64,000 bases of DNA from Echinarachnius parma (lineage: Eukaryota; Echinodermata; Echinoidea; Clypeasteroida; Echinarachniidae). The stretch's first letter is position 1. Each line of letters opens with the position of its first letter. The DNA lies in NCBI GenBank assembly GCA_037951105.1, contig JBAMJV010004013.1:62001-126000 (forward strand), written 5' to 3'. The position numbers and the translations under genes were made by a program. Positions 1 to 14,500 of the stretch are shown in pieces. The notes beneath the pieces are model-generated. The model worked only from the letters and a program-made list of their open reading frames with translations. It had not been told where the DNA came from and ran no database searches.

Positions 1-286
1 GGCTGAATTGTAGAAATGTGTGCATATTAATATTTCTATGTTACAGACTGTGTGTTTTAATTGATGAAAAATTTGTTTTGATTTATATTTTTAATTAAAA
101 TGTTGATACTAATATTGTTTATACTTTACTTAATTTCACTATGTGTATTTACAAAATCCTTTTAACCTTGCACAATTGTATTACCTTAATACTTGTATAG
201 TCTTACATTACATTGTATGAAATACATGTATAGGGAAAATTGATCTATTCCATGCATTTATTAAAACAATTGTTAATTATGCTGAC

Positions 287-2554
287 CTGGAACCAATCAA
301 TGGTGCAGCAGTTGATCAGAGAGGGGAACTGCCTCAGCCGATTCCTGAACGTGTCACCAATCGGCGAGAACGCGATGATGATGTGGAGGTTCTCTCGGCA
401 GCGGTTGACGAAGAAGGCAAACAGCGCCAGGGGACTGAAGTCTGCGTTCTTGTCTCCAGCCTGCGCCACTGGTCTCACAGCCTGTTTTCACAATCAAATT
501 CAATCAAGAGATATTAATAATGTATTCATACCTAATAAATATCCAGACAGCTGCACTGTATAATTTGACAAATAATCATAATAACAATAACCAACTAAAT
601 ATAATCTTTTACTATTATTCTTCCAGTGACTCCAGTCCTATATAGATATCTAGAGTTCAATCGCCAACGGCTTAAAGTGTGTTATATGTTCATGTACACT
701 AATCCGCAATAACTATAATCTCATGCTCTGAAGATAAACATGTCTGAGTAAAATGTTTAAACTATCATAAAAGGGACAACCTACAAAAAGGCACATTTTG
801 AAAACTTATGTTGGATAAAACAAGCTTGCATATGACTGACCTCCAATAGCTCCTGTTTCTCGTCCACAGCATACAGGTTGGGCACCTCGCCGGTGTTGAG
901 TAGGTTGTCGATGTCCTCCAGGAAAGACTCCTCCTTGATCTGCGTGTCGGTGATCAAGAAGGCTGTGGGCTTGCCATGGGCGCCGGCACCCTTCAACAGT
1001 TGCTATGGAAGGGGGAAAAAAAAGAAATGTTGAGGATACAGACATCTAAGTAATTACCATAACTTCGTAAACGGTCCGAGAGAGATTTTCAATTGAAACA
1101 TTTCAATCATAAATATCTTTAATATAAATAAAAAAGAGCAAAGAAAATGGGATTCCAACAGGATTCGAACCCGAGACCTCCGGATTGCTAGACCATAAAT
1201 ATCTTTATTGTGAAAGAGAAATTAGGAAAGCCAAAATATGTTCCATATCTCTATTGGTATATGAATACAACAAGGTATGTGAGAACTGCTAGAGTTTTAA
1301 TGTCGATTTTGACAAAGTTGATTGATAACTTCATGCCATAGCTTTTGGAGATCTCGGCTTGGAAGAGGTTAAAAGCCAGCCATATGAGAGGCAAAGACGT
1401 ACGTGTCAGAAACTAGAGTATATATTTTTACAAATGATTCAGCGTTAATGTCATTTAAAGAGAGACTGAAGTTTCACAGGGTTTTTATTAAAGCTTACCT
1501 TCAAATCCTCTCTCCACTCATTCATGCCGTAGCTCTTAGAGATCTCGGGCTGGAAGAGGTTGAAGCCAGCCATATGGGCGGCCAGACGTGTCAGGGACTG
1601 TCGCCCGCTGCCACCCACTCCAACCAGCATGGCATTGCCTCCGGGCTGCTTCAGAACTCTGCTGATGCGGGACAGGTGCTCCAATACATATCTTCATATA
1701 GAGAACAAGAATATAAAGTTGAATGATTTTAATAAAAATCATCAGTTGTTGGATTCATGCAAAGCGAGATTTTACCAAATGTTGTACATTCATAAAACCT
1801 ATCCATAAGCAAAAACATACATGAATATTAGTACAATTTTTAACAGTTACATGCATAAGTATGAAGGAAAATTATGAAAATGGTATATACATTGTATGTT
1901 AATAAGAAATAGAAATGTACAATCTAAAGAATGCATACATTTACAGTAATTATAATAGTAAATAGTAAAGACAATTCTTGCAATAGATTCTACAAAGTAC
2001 ACTTCATTCCTTTAACCTGTTCACTACGAGATTCTGAAATCCCCATAGACTTTATACATGGCCCACCCGGTTTCACTAAGCAACGGGTTAAAAGGACACA
2101 GGATTTACATATAAATAATGGGCTAAGCAACATTAATCAATAAATCAATAATCAAGGAATCAAATTGTTATTTCTCTTGAAAAATCATAGAACACATTCA
2201 AGATAGGAACACCCTTATAAGCTGGTTTGCCTGTAAACAATGTATTAACTCTGTGGATAGTACATAATCCAAGGAAGAAATGGGTTAACCTACCTGAAGA
2301 TGACAAGGTTCATGCCGTTCTTGTGCATCTGGTTGTACTCGTCCAGCTGGAACTCCACCACCTTGTTGAACTCCTCCAGCGACTTCACCTCCTCGTAGAC
2401 CTTGTCCTCGTCGTCCCCCTCTGGGTTCATGTAGTTGCCGAACATCAGCGAGCGCATGTTGTCCTGCGTCATGCCCCGCTTCTCCGGATCGAGGTGCTCG
2501 AAGACAACCTCGAAGGTGTCCTTGAAGATGTCCCTTACAAGTGTCTGGGACAGC
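287..2554 (-). CDS. DNAH12: Dynein AAA4 exons (4 exons, left edge of window)
   Basis: Exons 2294-2554, 1499-1691, 841-1002 and 287-481. The first ends in [12 protein letters not shown]. The second holds the AAA4 P-loop [20 protein letters not shown] and ends at EWREDLK. The third has the [20 protein letters not shown]alker B region. The fourth ends [20 protein letters not shown] followed by Q and a GTCAGC donor. The next exons (stalk coiled coil, AAA5, AAA6) are not in the window, so the gene is cut by the window edge rather than broken. Bases 1-286 are AT-rich intron with no recognisable exon. Confidence 0.93.
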
Positions 2555-5500
2555 CTGTTCAATGGGGTAAGGATTATTATAGTTACTGTGTTATCATAGT
2601 AACTGTTGGTTCATTTTTTTATCCTGTTAGAGCATTGACATAAAAGTAACCCAGGAGCATCTTGACCTGTTCGTGAGGATTAAGATTATAGTTATTATGA
2701 TATACTTGTAATTTGTTGTTATTTTTGTTTTTGTTAGCGCTATGACATCAAAGTAAACAGTAAGCGTCTTAACCTGTTCAGGAATGGTCCCAAAAGTACT
2801 CAGCCTGCAGTCTATAGAAAGTCTATAACAGTCTATAACAGGTCGTCAATGTCATCTATCTTCATTTGATGCCTAAGGTAATTTCAGCTAAATTAAATTT
2901 GTTTAACAAAACAAAAAACAAATTATAAAGACTTACTGGAAGAGCCATTCTCGGTCCTGGTCATCGATGAGGCGGTCGTAGAAGACGCGGAAGACCTCGT
3001 GCACCCAGAGCCGCGTGATGGTGCGCTTGTTCTCCACTGCCTTCTTCTTGATGAGCAGCACGCCGTTGACCACGCGGGCAAAGTCGCGCAGGTTGAAGGT
3101 GTAGTGCGACTTGGCCGGTGTCGGCAGCAGGTTGGCCATGGCTTGCTTGTACACCTCCATGGTGCCCTGTACCACCATGGTACCGCTGGTGAACAGCTCT
3201 GGGGGGAACTCGTTAGCCTAAAGAAGAAAAGATAGAAAGATAGAAAGATGGAAATATTGGTTAAGCATTTATAATATTAATAAGGTCATACATCTTGAAG
3301 GTGTTATCTGCAGGATGTCAAAGGCCTGCTTCATGGCACCCTCTCTACCACCATAGTACTGCTGGTGAACAGCAGAACACTTAAAAGTTTTGAAATAGTT
3401 TTAAATTGTTTTCCAGTATAAAATTATAATATAAACTGAGATCCAAAGCTAGCAAGAACTGACAACTGTGGATGACTTACCCTCATGTAGTAGTTGACGA
3501 TTGTTGAGAATATCCTCTGCATGGTCTCGTCATTAAACGGCACGATCCCGATAACGTTGAAGTGTCGCAGGAATCGCGGCGTGATTGGGTTACGACCGCC
3601 ACCGGGCGGCCCCATGGCTGTTAGGTACTGGATGTCAATCAGACTGACCTTGCTGGTGTCTTTCTTGTCATACCTATGGAATAAATCAATTAAAAATAAT
3701 CAAATTTATAGCATTATCATGTTTTACCAGTAACTTTCTACCTGACATTCAGCTTTCATTCCAAAATATATCATTTATGTCCGTGACTATGGAGAAAACA
3801 ACATTGTTCTGCTATGCATATTGATTGATTCATACTCAAATTCTTGAAAATAATGTTAAATTGTGGCAGGAATTGGGAAGTGATAGGAAATGAACGTTGC
3901 TATGATGCCCAATGATTGTTACGTACTAGGCAACAGGCAAATAAAATAAAAAACTCTCCCCCTCCATAAGAACCTTTTCCTTATCCCTCCCCCTAACTAC
4001 ACCATTGTTTGTATCATTTACTTACCAGTTTCCATGATCAAAGAACTGCCTGAGTAGCTCAATGGGCGGCTGGGCACCGTATATTTCTCTGGCCGGCATG
4101 TTGAGATCATCAACAAAGATGACTGACCGCTTGCCCATTGGTGGACCGAAGATTCCTTTTCTTCTCTTGTCCAGTTTGGACATGATGATATCCTAGGAGA
4201 GGAAAAATAATTATATGATTTACTTTATTATAAGATTTTGTCCAGAAGTGATATTTGAGACTTCAATCATATACAAATACCAGTATAAGATTCTTCTGAA
4301 TGATATGTGATATATATAGTAAAATAACAATGCTTACCTAGTGAAAAGGGTGAAAATTTATGTCAGATTTTGTCCCCCGATCGCTTGCACTAAGTATCCG
4401 AATTTGGATACTATGAATGATCGAGGTATCCAAATTGAAAATCATTCCGAAACGTTTCTCAATTCAATCTTAAATATATCCATAATTAGGTAGACATTTG
4501 CAAAATCAAAAACGAGAAGTGTGAAAGATTCAACTAGTTTTTAAAAGCTCCCTGTAAGTCATCATACCTGTGTCTGGTTTGCGCTGGTCTGGGCGGAGAA
4601 GTTGATAAAGAGCGGGAGGTACTCGTCCTTGGACAGGTTGTTCATCAGCTTTTCCTTGACGTACACACTTTTACCGGTACCGGTGGGTCCGACAAACATG
4701 ATGGCTCTGAAGGAGATAAGACAAAATTTAAAGAGATACAAGTACTGATGACTGTACCAAATACCAAAGAGAAATAAAGACACATGAACAATACGTTGTG
4801 TTTTAACATGATGATTCTAGAACAAAGGGGAAACACATCAGTCGGAATGCAATGAGAATTTATTGCTATACCAAAAGAAGAAATGTATACACACGATACT
4901 CTAGGTTCTTCAAACTTGATTGCTCTATAAAGGAGAAGAACAAATAAGAAGATAATAAACCATTTATATCTACTAGAGGTGAAGTGTTTTGCAACATGAT
5001 TTCTGAAGGCAATATTTAAAATATTTCTTCCATCTGAAGAGCAAACATAGACATATCAAACAACTAATTTATTTAAAACCCACAGAAACATGAAAAGAAA
5101 AGATGAATTTTAACCCATTCAAGACTACTTGATTTTGGCAAAGCATGCATTCTCCATAAACCCAAACCCAAACCCAAGTATTTTGGGGGACCAGTCGTTA
5201 CCTCTTGTGCCTGATGGCGATATCCATGAGGTACGTGTAGCGAGCAGTGTCCATCGTCGGCACGGTGATCTCCTGCACCTTCTTTCCCTGCCCGATCTCG
5301 AGGTTGCGGATCGTGTCGTTCCAGTGGGTCCATTTTCCGCGTGCCTTGTACTGCAAAATACAAAATGAAATGAAACGTAAAGAGAGTGGACATACTAATT
5401 AATTTAATTTGCATACAGGAAGTCAGAAAATTGAATATTGCAATATTGTAGTTGTACCTTTTCAAGAATTTTTCCCCCATAAATGTCATACCGAATCAAG

Positions 5501-8500
5501 ACTACATAATACTGTACTGTAAATCACTTTGCCACACACAAGTTGTTAGATAAAGCTTTCTAAAAAGAAGGGGAATTGATAACATTTAGATCTAGCCAAC
5601 CTTTTTCAATTGCACATTTAGTTAAACACTACACAACGATAAAAAAAAGGAGCTTCAATCAGGCTACATAGTATGCATTCACTAACCTCAAACAAGTATT
5701 CGTACACCAAGCCTTCGGGTGGGAGGGGTACGTCCAGTTTGCCGACTTCCCCTGGGACGGGGTGTGCCTCATTCTTGCCTCCCATGATTTCTCGGAAGTA
5801 GGCGTCAAACTTGGCTCGACCGTCGTTGTCAGTGGTGCAGCCGACAGACCATATCAACGAGAAGAAGAATGTGTTCTGAAAGAAAAATTAATATGGAACG
5901 TATATTAAATAAAGATACAAAAATTGATTTAAACCACATATTTCTATTGTATCGTGCAAGCATCCCTTCTTTTACACTATCTAGGAACAGTCACATTGAA
6001 AACGCTTGTCCCACATGTGGAGAATATATTCCCTTTTGTCTTAAAAAAATATTCATAATTTTTTGAAGCTTGAATAATTAAGGAACAATTTACATGAGAC
6101 CCTTGATCACACGACAACACGGTGGCCTCTAAAGACAGGTTTATGTACAAATTGCTTCCTGTGGAATCAAGATCAGTGGTACTCTTGATAAAGGTTGTGC
6201 TCATTATCCATGTTGTCTTTAATTATACAGTCAGTCTCTATATGCAGGTGGTCTTTACAAACAGGTGGTCTTCATAACATTCACATTGTTGTTATAGTCG
6301 GGTGGTCTTTCTATAAAGGTTGTTGCTGGAGCATCATGGGGCTGTACTTACAACGAGCCAGGGCTTGAGATTCTTTGGGTCGCAGTCGCCCAGGTGATCG
6401 TCCATAAACATCCTGACCAGGTACATGAGGGAGCGCGCCATGTTGTTGATACTGGTCGCCACATATTCCTGTTGGAAGTTGGTAGGGAAGAACAAATGTG
6501 AAATGGGGACAATGATCTATTAACTGCTCTAATTGATGGTAATGTACTTTCTTATTGGCGATATCTTAATAAGGTAGTAAATGCTATAATAATGCAGTAT
6601 AGCCAATTTCATTGGACAAGCTTGATAAAAAACAATATCTTTTATGAAACTGTGCGTGTAAAAAAATAAGATCTAAACATAAAAGTCTTCAGTAACATGT
6701 ATTATACTGATTTATATTAAAAATATAGCAACAGGTCATTGACAACAGATAATTTATGTACATTTTCCAAGACAGTTTAGTATAACACACAATTTTAAAG
6801 CCTGAGATATCTTGTGGGCTCAGTCCAAAATGGTATAATACCTCATAAATATAAATACAAAAATAAAATGTACCTTGCAATTTCTCCTGACGTAGTCTAT
6901 GCAGGGTTCGACCAACCAGTCAAACAGGGCCCTCACCAGGGCAATCTCGTTCTGGAGCTCCTCGGGCAGATCGGCGCACCATGACTTGAAGACGGGTCTC
7001 CAGCCCAGGTTGGAGGGTTCCAGGTAGATCATACCGCACCGACTCACAGTGGCAGGCTGAGGGCAAACAAAATATTTTGGTAATCGTCTTTAGATATACG
7101 AATGTATAAATAGCAACGTATATGAGCTGCAGACTTGTATATCTGCTGAGTTTCATTGTTTTATCTCACATATTTAAAGATGGGATACAAACATGGGATG
7201 AGCAATTCCAGGAAGATCATACCACCCAAATCAAGTTAGGGCAATGATTGTTATGTTGTGTCAATTGAAAATATTATCAGGACAAAATCAATCAACCAAC
7301 CAACCAATCAATCAATCAATCGATCAATCAATCGATCAGTCAGTCAGTTAGCCAGCTAGCCAATCAAACCATCATTTTGATAAGTCCAACTGACCGACTG
7401 ACCAACCGACCGACTGACCAACCAACAAACCAACCAACCAACCAATCATTTGGTCATTGTCAAACTTAACAAGCACTTACAGAAGCCTGTGACAGATCCA
7501 TGGCCTCAAAGATAAGACTCATCGGCGGGGACATCTGAATGATCTCTCCGCTCATCAAACACAGCTTCTTGTTATCGTCCAGCACGGTGTTCATGCTTTC
7601 GATCCACAGCGTGTCGATCGGCCCATCAAATACCACCCATTTGCGATCTGGCGTGTCGGTGGACGCAAACTCGCGGAAAGTGTTAGCCACGATACCATCT
7701 GTCCACTGTAAAGTTACACAGAAAAGAAAATAATATGTATTATGGTATTTCATCACTCATTAAAGTATACTGCTAATGAATTAGCCTATAATTAATCAAA
7801 CAAACAGATCTGATCTGGTTACAACCTCTTGTAAAGGAAGAAAATGACCAGTTGAAATTCAAGCTTGACCAAGATGAGCTGTACTTCCTGATCTATTGGG
7901 AACAGGGGTCATGTTGACAATTTGCAAATCAAATTTACTGGTGAAGGTGACCAGAGCCCCAATGCGATCAATTGTAAAGTTGCAATTAATTGCAAGTCAG
8001 AAAATGTGCACATTTGAACCAATCAGATTAGCGCATAAATTAGTCACATGATCCGACTTGCAATTAATTTCAACTTTACTATCAGTTGCATACTGGATTA
8101 ACTAGTCATATTAGAATCAAATGAGTCTACTTTAAACAAATTTCTGACCTAATGGGATTTGGGGTAAAATTTTAAACAGAATTAAAAAACTTCACGGGAA
8201 ATTGTTAAATTATGAATTTTCAGAGGACAAAATTGGGTAACTTACCTCATGTGAGACGGGGTCAAACTGGCCAAAGAGCTGACCCATGGTCACAGCCTTG
8301 GGGTTGACTGTCCTATGAATGACCTTCTCTTCTTCGTTAAGACCTTTCTCATTCAGCAGGGAAAGAGCGTCTGCCAGGACGTGCAAGACTTGTGTCTTGC
8401 CCGCAAACGGCTCTCCAACCAACATGAAACTTTTTTTTTTTAAAGAGAGGGAAAAGGAAAATCATTAGAAAGTGATAAACAGACATTCAATTTCAAGGTG

Positions 8501-11500
8501 AAAGGGATAAAGTTCTTGTCTTCATCTAGGCTGCTTCAATCAGTAGGAACAGTGTCTGCAAATGGCTCTTAAGACAAGAGTAAGAACAGAGTGAACAGGG
8601 TCATTTAAGATTTGTTGGAGAACAACAATTTACAAGAACTACCCAAAATATCAATCAGGAGACACATACACTGAAACCATAAGTATATACTTTTAAAAAG
8701 TAGGATTTTTATATCTAAACAAAATGGTGATGGTGTTTATTGCACAAACATTGAATTAATTATAAGTGTCAATGAAAACCATATTAACACTGTCTAATTT
8801 AAAAGGGCTGCTGATTAGAAAAGGCACTTGGTCCAATTAAGTTTCACTTGGTCAAGAACTGACAACTAGACAACAAGCAGAGAGTGTCAGAAAGGGACTC
8901 ACCCATGACGGACTATCATCATCTCATACGTCTGGATAAGCTTCTCAATGAAGTTGTCCACAGGTTGGAGGTTGCGCTTCTCGCAGATCTCGTAGACGGC
9001 GTCTAGGAAGAGCTTGTAGTCGGCCTTGGGCAGAGTGATGCCCGGGAACAGATCGGATATGATGCCCTCAAAGAGAGGGATGTCATGCGACAAGAACTTG
9101 GGCAGGTTGACGTCCATAATTGAACGCAACAGCTGAGGGGAGAAAACAAATTAAAATTGTAATTTATCATCGGACAATTAAACGAGATTTAAATGAAATT
9201 TAGATTGAAGTTTAATTATGATTGTAATTAAAATTGTAATTTATCATCGGACAATTAAACGAGATTTAAATGAAATTTAGATTGAAGTTTAATTATGATT
9301 CTATGAAGTATAAGCGCGCTACCGGAATCCGATTCATGAGGCTATATGAAGTAGAATTTTTTGTTTTAAATACAGCATTAGCGATTGTCAATCAAAATGC
9401 TCATTTTCTATTTTAACTAATGGATTTACATTTTCTAGCTTTAATGAGTAGGACAGATTTTCCCCTTAATTCAAAGATTCTATAATTATTCAAAGTTTAA
9501 TTATCTAATTCTTCAGCGAGACAATCCAGACTACGTCAAATTGAAAATTGCGGGAACAATTTTCATTATATATTCATTAATATCACTGCATACAACTGCA
9601 ATAATGAAACTCCATTTAGTTTATTTGACATGAAACTGAACGAAAATGTCCAGAATTGAAACTAAAAAATGATTTAAATTTCCCCTGTTTTATTGAATCA
9701 ACAAAGCAAATGGGAAGTTACCAAGATGTCCTCATTCTCATCAGGGAATTTGAGCTTGAGGTTGCCTGCGGCAGCCAGCACGGCCTTGACGGCCCGCATT
9801 CCGTAATCGTAGTGGAACTGTGACGAGAGCTGCTCAGAGCACAGACGATACGTGGTGACGATCTTGACGGACAGGTTGCGGGCATCGACGAACCCGTAGG
9901 AGTAGAGCATGATCTCACCGATCATGGCATAGTCCGGCACCATCATGGCAACTGTACGGAAGAGTACCTATGCAAGAAGTGGATAAGATTCAAGATTATT
10001 AGAAAAAATAACATGAACTGAATAGAAGTTAATTTTGTATTAACAGTTAAAGTGTTAATGAGCTAGACTACAATTAATCAGAAGTTCTTTTTATGAATTA
10101 CAATCAAAGCTGTCTATAGCAGTCAATCTGCCTATAGAAGCCCCTCAAAGTGGATCCCTTGCAGAGAAAACAATGCTTTAGAACCTGTGTTTAGAGGTCA
10201 ATGTTTACAGTGGCCACTTTTCCTGTTTCCCTTAGGTAACTATACACATGGGTGACTGTAGCTTTAAAACCTTTTCAGTTTACTTTATAATACTACAGAC
10301 TCGTTTGAGCACAGGCAGTTTCCAGATGGTACTAATTTTCCCTCAGTCACAAATTGTCCATGTAAAATCTCACCTTGAGATTGTCTGGCAACTCCGACCT
10401 GCCAGCGTAGCCAGGGTTCATGGTGATGGCCACAAAGCAAGACGGCCTGAGAACAAGCTCGGTTCCTTCGAAGAGGAACGTCTCGACGTGGCCCTGGACG
10501 GCGCGCTGGATGCAGAGGATCTGCTGGGCGACCACGGAAAGCACCTCCAGCTCGATGCGGTTGAACTCGTCGAAACATGCCCACGCCCCGGAGCTTGCCA
10601 GCCCCTTGAAGAACTTGCTCATGGCCAGGTAGTCCAGACCGTCGGAGCAATTGAAAACCACGCACTGGATGGCCAGCGCCTTGGCCAGATCCTTGGTGGT
10701 CTCGGTCTTGCCGGTACCTGCGGGACCCTCAGGGGCACCACCTAAGTTGAGGTGGAAGGCACCGACTAGAGTGCGGTAGCAGCGATCGGTCAGTGGAGTA
10801 ATAACCAATCTAGAAGACAAATTAAGGTTTATAGGGAATAATTTATTGCTAGCTTTTTTGTATGTGGAGTAATAAGCAAAGAAATCTTTGGAAACAAAAC
10901 AGCATTGCGATCACCAACCTACATTACAATTATTATTATCCACCTGTTTATGTACATGATTTTATGTCGAAGTACATTAGTTGTCATTTATCTATGCCTA
11001 GAAGAAGGATCTGCCAGATTCGAAAGCTTGCGGCTACATTGACTTACATTTGATTGCGTACTTGCCTTTATAGCGGATAAGCAGTTTTCAGCAGTTTTTT
11101 ACATTTGTTTTTTTTATATACACTTTAAGTGCTACTGTGTTTCCACTATTAATTGCATCATTTGCCTTACAAATATATCACACTTCATTGCAACCTTCAT
11201 TAAAAATATATTACGTTGCATGTTTGACATACCTTCCAGAGTTTCCGAGGTACTCGTTCCCGTACTTGACGGTAGCATTCGTGATGCGCACAAGGGTACT
11301 GCTGTCCTCCCAGTAATATCGCAGCTGGGCCAGCCAGTTAAAGTCACTTTCCTCAGTCACGCCTACACAAAAAGAGGCAAGAAAGAAGGAATATATAAGG
11401 ATCAGTTTTGTATGCATTTAGAGGGTATTTCACAAACCTTAGTTTGTATTCGCTCTTATTGGCAAACCACAGTGATCCCTAGAGAAATCAAAGCAAGGGT

Positions 11501-14500
11501 GGAGGATAAGGATAAGTTCAGTATGCATTTAGAGGGTATTTCACAAACCTTTGTATTAATAGCACTTATTGGCAAACCCATTGAGAACTATTCTGACATT
11601 TTGTGATTTGGATTCTTAACATCAAGCTAGTTTAGAGCAAAACCAGGCACTTGTCGATAAAATTAAAATTGAGATTTTTATAACAAATGTGAAAATGAAA
11701 TGAAATGGCATGAACATGATGGTTACTAAAGTTTTTTTTAGTGCGTTGATAATGAATACACATTTTACTCTCTCAAAGCCGACTGATGCCTAGTTTTGCA
11801 ATGCGTCACGAAATCATATCGATTCTTGCAAATTACTTTTGAAAATGAATCAAAACAGTCAAACCTGCTACAGCAACCACCTGTCTATTAAGCCCACCAT
11901 TCTTGATTCCCTCGGAAGAAGTTTATATGTAAATAAACCTGTGTCTCTTTTTTCTGTTTCTCTTAGGTGGTCTTTTAGACAGGTTTGACTGTATAATTAT
12001 TTATTATATAAGCCCTATAGTGCTGTTGCTCCTACCCTGGCTGGCCATATCCTCAACCACATCGCGGGTGTGCACATTGATGGTAGTGAGGGCCTCCAGA
12101 AGTGGTTCCAGTCTGTATGGACAGTTTGCCACGTACCAGAGTCACGATCAAATACCATATTTTTTCTTGCCAATTACATTTAAAAATAAAGTAATCAATT
12201 TCTTTATAAAATTTGAGCCCTATATACTACTGTTGCACCTACCTTGATTTGCCATATCCTCAACCACATCGCGGGCGTGTACATCGATGGTGGTGAGAGC
12301 ACCCAGCGTGGTTCGGGTCTGCTTGGACAGCTTGCCGCGCACCAGAGCCACGATCTCCTGCAGCTGCGACTCCAGTTTGTCGTAGTACTCGCGCAGGCCG
12401 GCCGGGCCACCTCGGATGGCCTCGTGCACCTCCTCCGTCCAGTAGATCTGCGAGACGCAGATGACCACCTGGCCTGGCCACTCCTGTACCCAGTGGCCCC
12501 TGGGCTCCACCGCATATGCCTTGAAGAGAAAATCATTAAAAAAGAAAGGTTTTCAAAAAAGTCAGATCAATATTAAAAATAGATGGGTCTTCAATCCTTA
12601 TGGGATGCTTTTAATACAAACTTTCCCTAGGACTGCTGTTAAAGTGATCTAGTAACTTTGCAAAAAGTGATGAGTGGTTGATACAATATATATTATCATT
12701 ATCTTATATGTCCACTAGGTGTTGTGTGAAAATTTCAATTTAAATGGACTTTATATGGCCGAGTAATGAGCAAAAATGCAAAGTGACATTCACCAACTCA
12801 TTCAACTCACTTTGTACACAGTTCTGATGATCCGTTGGATAATTTGACATCTAAAAACTTCAATCGTACATATCTTTTTAACGAAAGGGAAATTAGAAAA
12901 ACCGAAACCTGTCCCATGTTTTTTTTGTTAATAAGAATACAAGCTATGAGGGAACCGCTAGAATTTCAATTGGATTTTGAGGATTTGGACAAAGTTACTA
13001 AGTCCCTTTAAATGTAGCTACTTACTTCCTTGCGGTAACAAAATTGGTACATACCTTTCCCAGCAGGGCTCATAACAAAATAGTGACTAAATTTGAAAGT
13101 GAAGCGATTTCTCAGAGCTGTTGTTCACTGCAAAGTTTGAGGGCTCTTTTCATTTGTTACCAGTACAATTAATCCAATAGTTATTGGATAATGCTGTGCT
13201 GTGTGTAAAGTTTACGAAAATCACAATATATATGGTTAGTCCATGAATATAAAAAATAGAAATTTGTCCACATACCCCATGAGCATTCTCCACCACATCC
13301 CTGACACTGCGCAGCATGACATCCTGAACCTGAAGCAGCCATTTTTCCACTGCGCCCCGAGCCTCAGATGTCGAGATCACATCACTCAGTTTGACCTGGG
13401 AAAATGAGAATAGGAGAAAAAAGTGGAAAATATGGATCAATTGATACAGAATTCAGGGTAATAATAATAATTATGACATTATTTACATCTTCAAATTATT
13501 ATTTCTTTGAGAGGCTGAAACTTTTAATCACAGGTCCTACTCATGTGCGTCTTCAGTTTCAGATAATTATCCACCAGCCATCCTTCTCTCCCTCCCTTGA
13601 ATGTGGCATTCAGGCTAAAAGCTTTCAGATCACGAACTACAACAGGTTTATCAAATACACGACCTATTCTTTTGAAACTGAAGCCTATATCAATTTGAGA
13701 GATCTATAAGCTGGACAAAAAGATTCATGGATAGAACTTTTCTCCCTCACTACTGAACATGGCGTGGATGTCCAGAGCTGGTTCAAAGTCTAGCTTGGCT
13801 ATGTCTTCAAAAAACTTCTTCGGATGGGGCTGGATCACTTTCTTATGAAAGAATACTAGGTCAGATTTCTACCAAAACAGTGCATGATTAAATTCAAAGG
13901 TCACAAATGTGACTGGACATACCTTTTCTCCCTCACTACTGAACATGGCGTGGATGTCCAGAGCGGCGTCAAAGTCCAGCTTGGCGATGCCCTCGAAGCA
14001 CTTCTTGAGATGAGGCTGGACTCGCAGGGGGTCCTTGGTCTCTGACAGGATCTCAAGCATCTCATCGTTGGACAGGAAGAAGAACCTGATTTGGGGGAGC
14101 ACAAAACGACATAGACATTTGTCAATGTCATATTTCAACGGTGAGAGAGAGAGACAGCAAAACAAAGAAATGTGGTTCAAGAAACAAACAATCATTAGAT
14201 TATGATCAACATATCCGGGCAAGGCACCGTTTTTTCACATAAGACACAGATTTGAACGCCATTGGCAGGAAGTTGTGTGGTGATACAGAATTTAGATAAT
14301 TTGAGTGAAGTATATAAGTACCTGGGAAAGAAGAGCCTCTTCTTCTCCAGGTAAGCGTTGAGCCCCTTGAGGATGCGTTCCAGGAGGCCGTTGCTGTCCT
14401 GCAGCTTCTCCAGGATGCCTGTCAGGGACGTCGCAGCAAGGACCTGTCGGTGGAGAAAAGAATCACAAATTTAAAATGTCAGTACTTTAATTTTGTTACG

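Noticed and set aside
1143..1193. Functional tRNA gene
   Set aside because: Only the 3-prime half is present, with no D-arm or box A, and target duplications mark it as a retrocopy.
7188..7225. Possible decayed copy of dynein exon 6874-7056 (TTCCAGG.AGATCATACC)
   Set aside because: It is too short to separate from chance, although it fits the general pattern of nearby exon copies.
7285..7450. CRISPR-like repeat array
   Set aside because: The repeats are contiguous tetranucleotides without spacers, in an animal intron.
8500..8580. Possible decayed copy of dynein exon 8246-8429
   Set aside because: The similarity is limited to a short TGTCT-GCAAA-GGCTCT string and could be chance.
12204..12576. 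Several frames over 90 codons overlapping dynein exons (for example 12204-12536, 10248-10745)
   Set aside because: These are shadow frames of GC-rich dynein exons. The correct frame is fixed by conserved motifs and splice phase.
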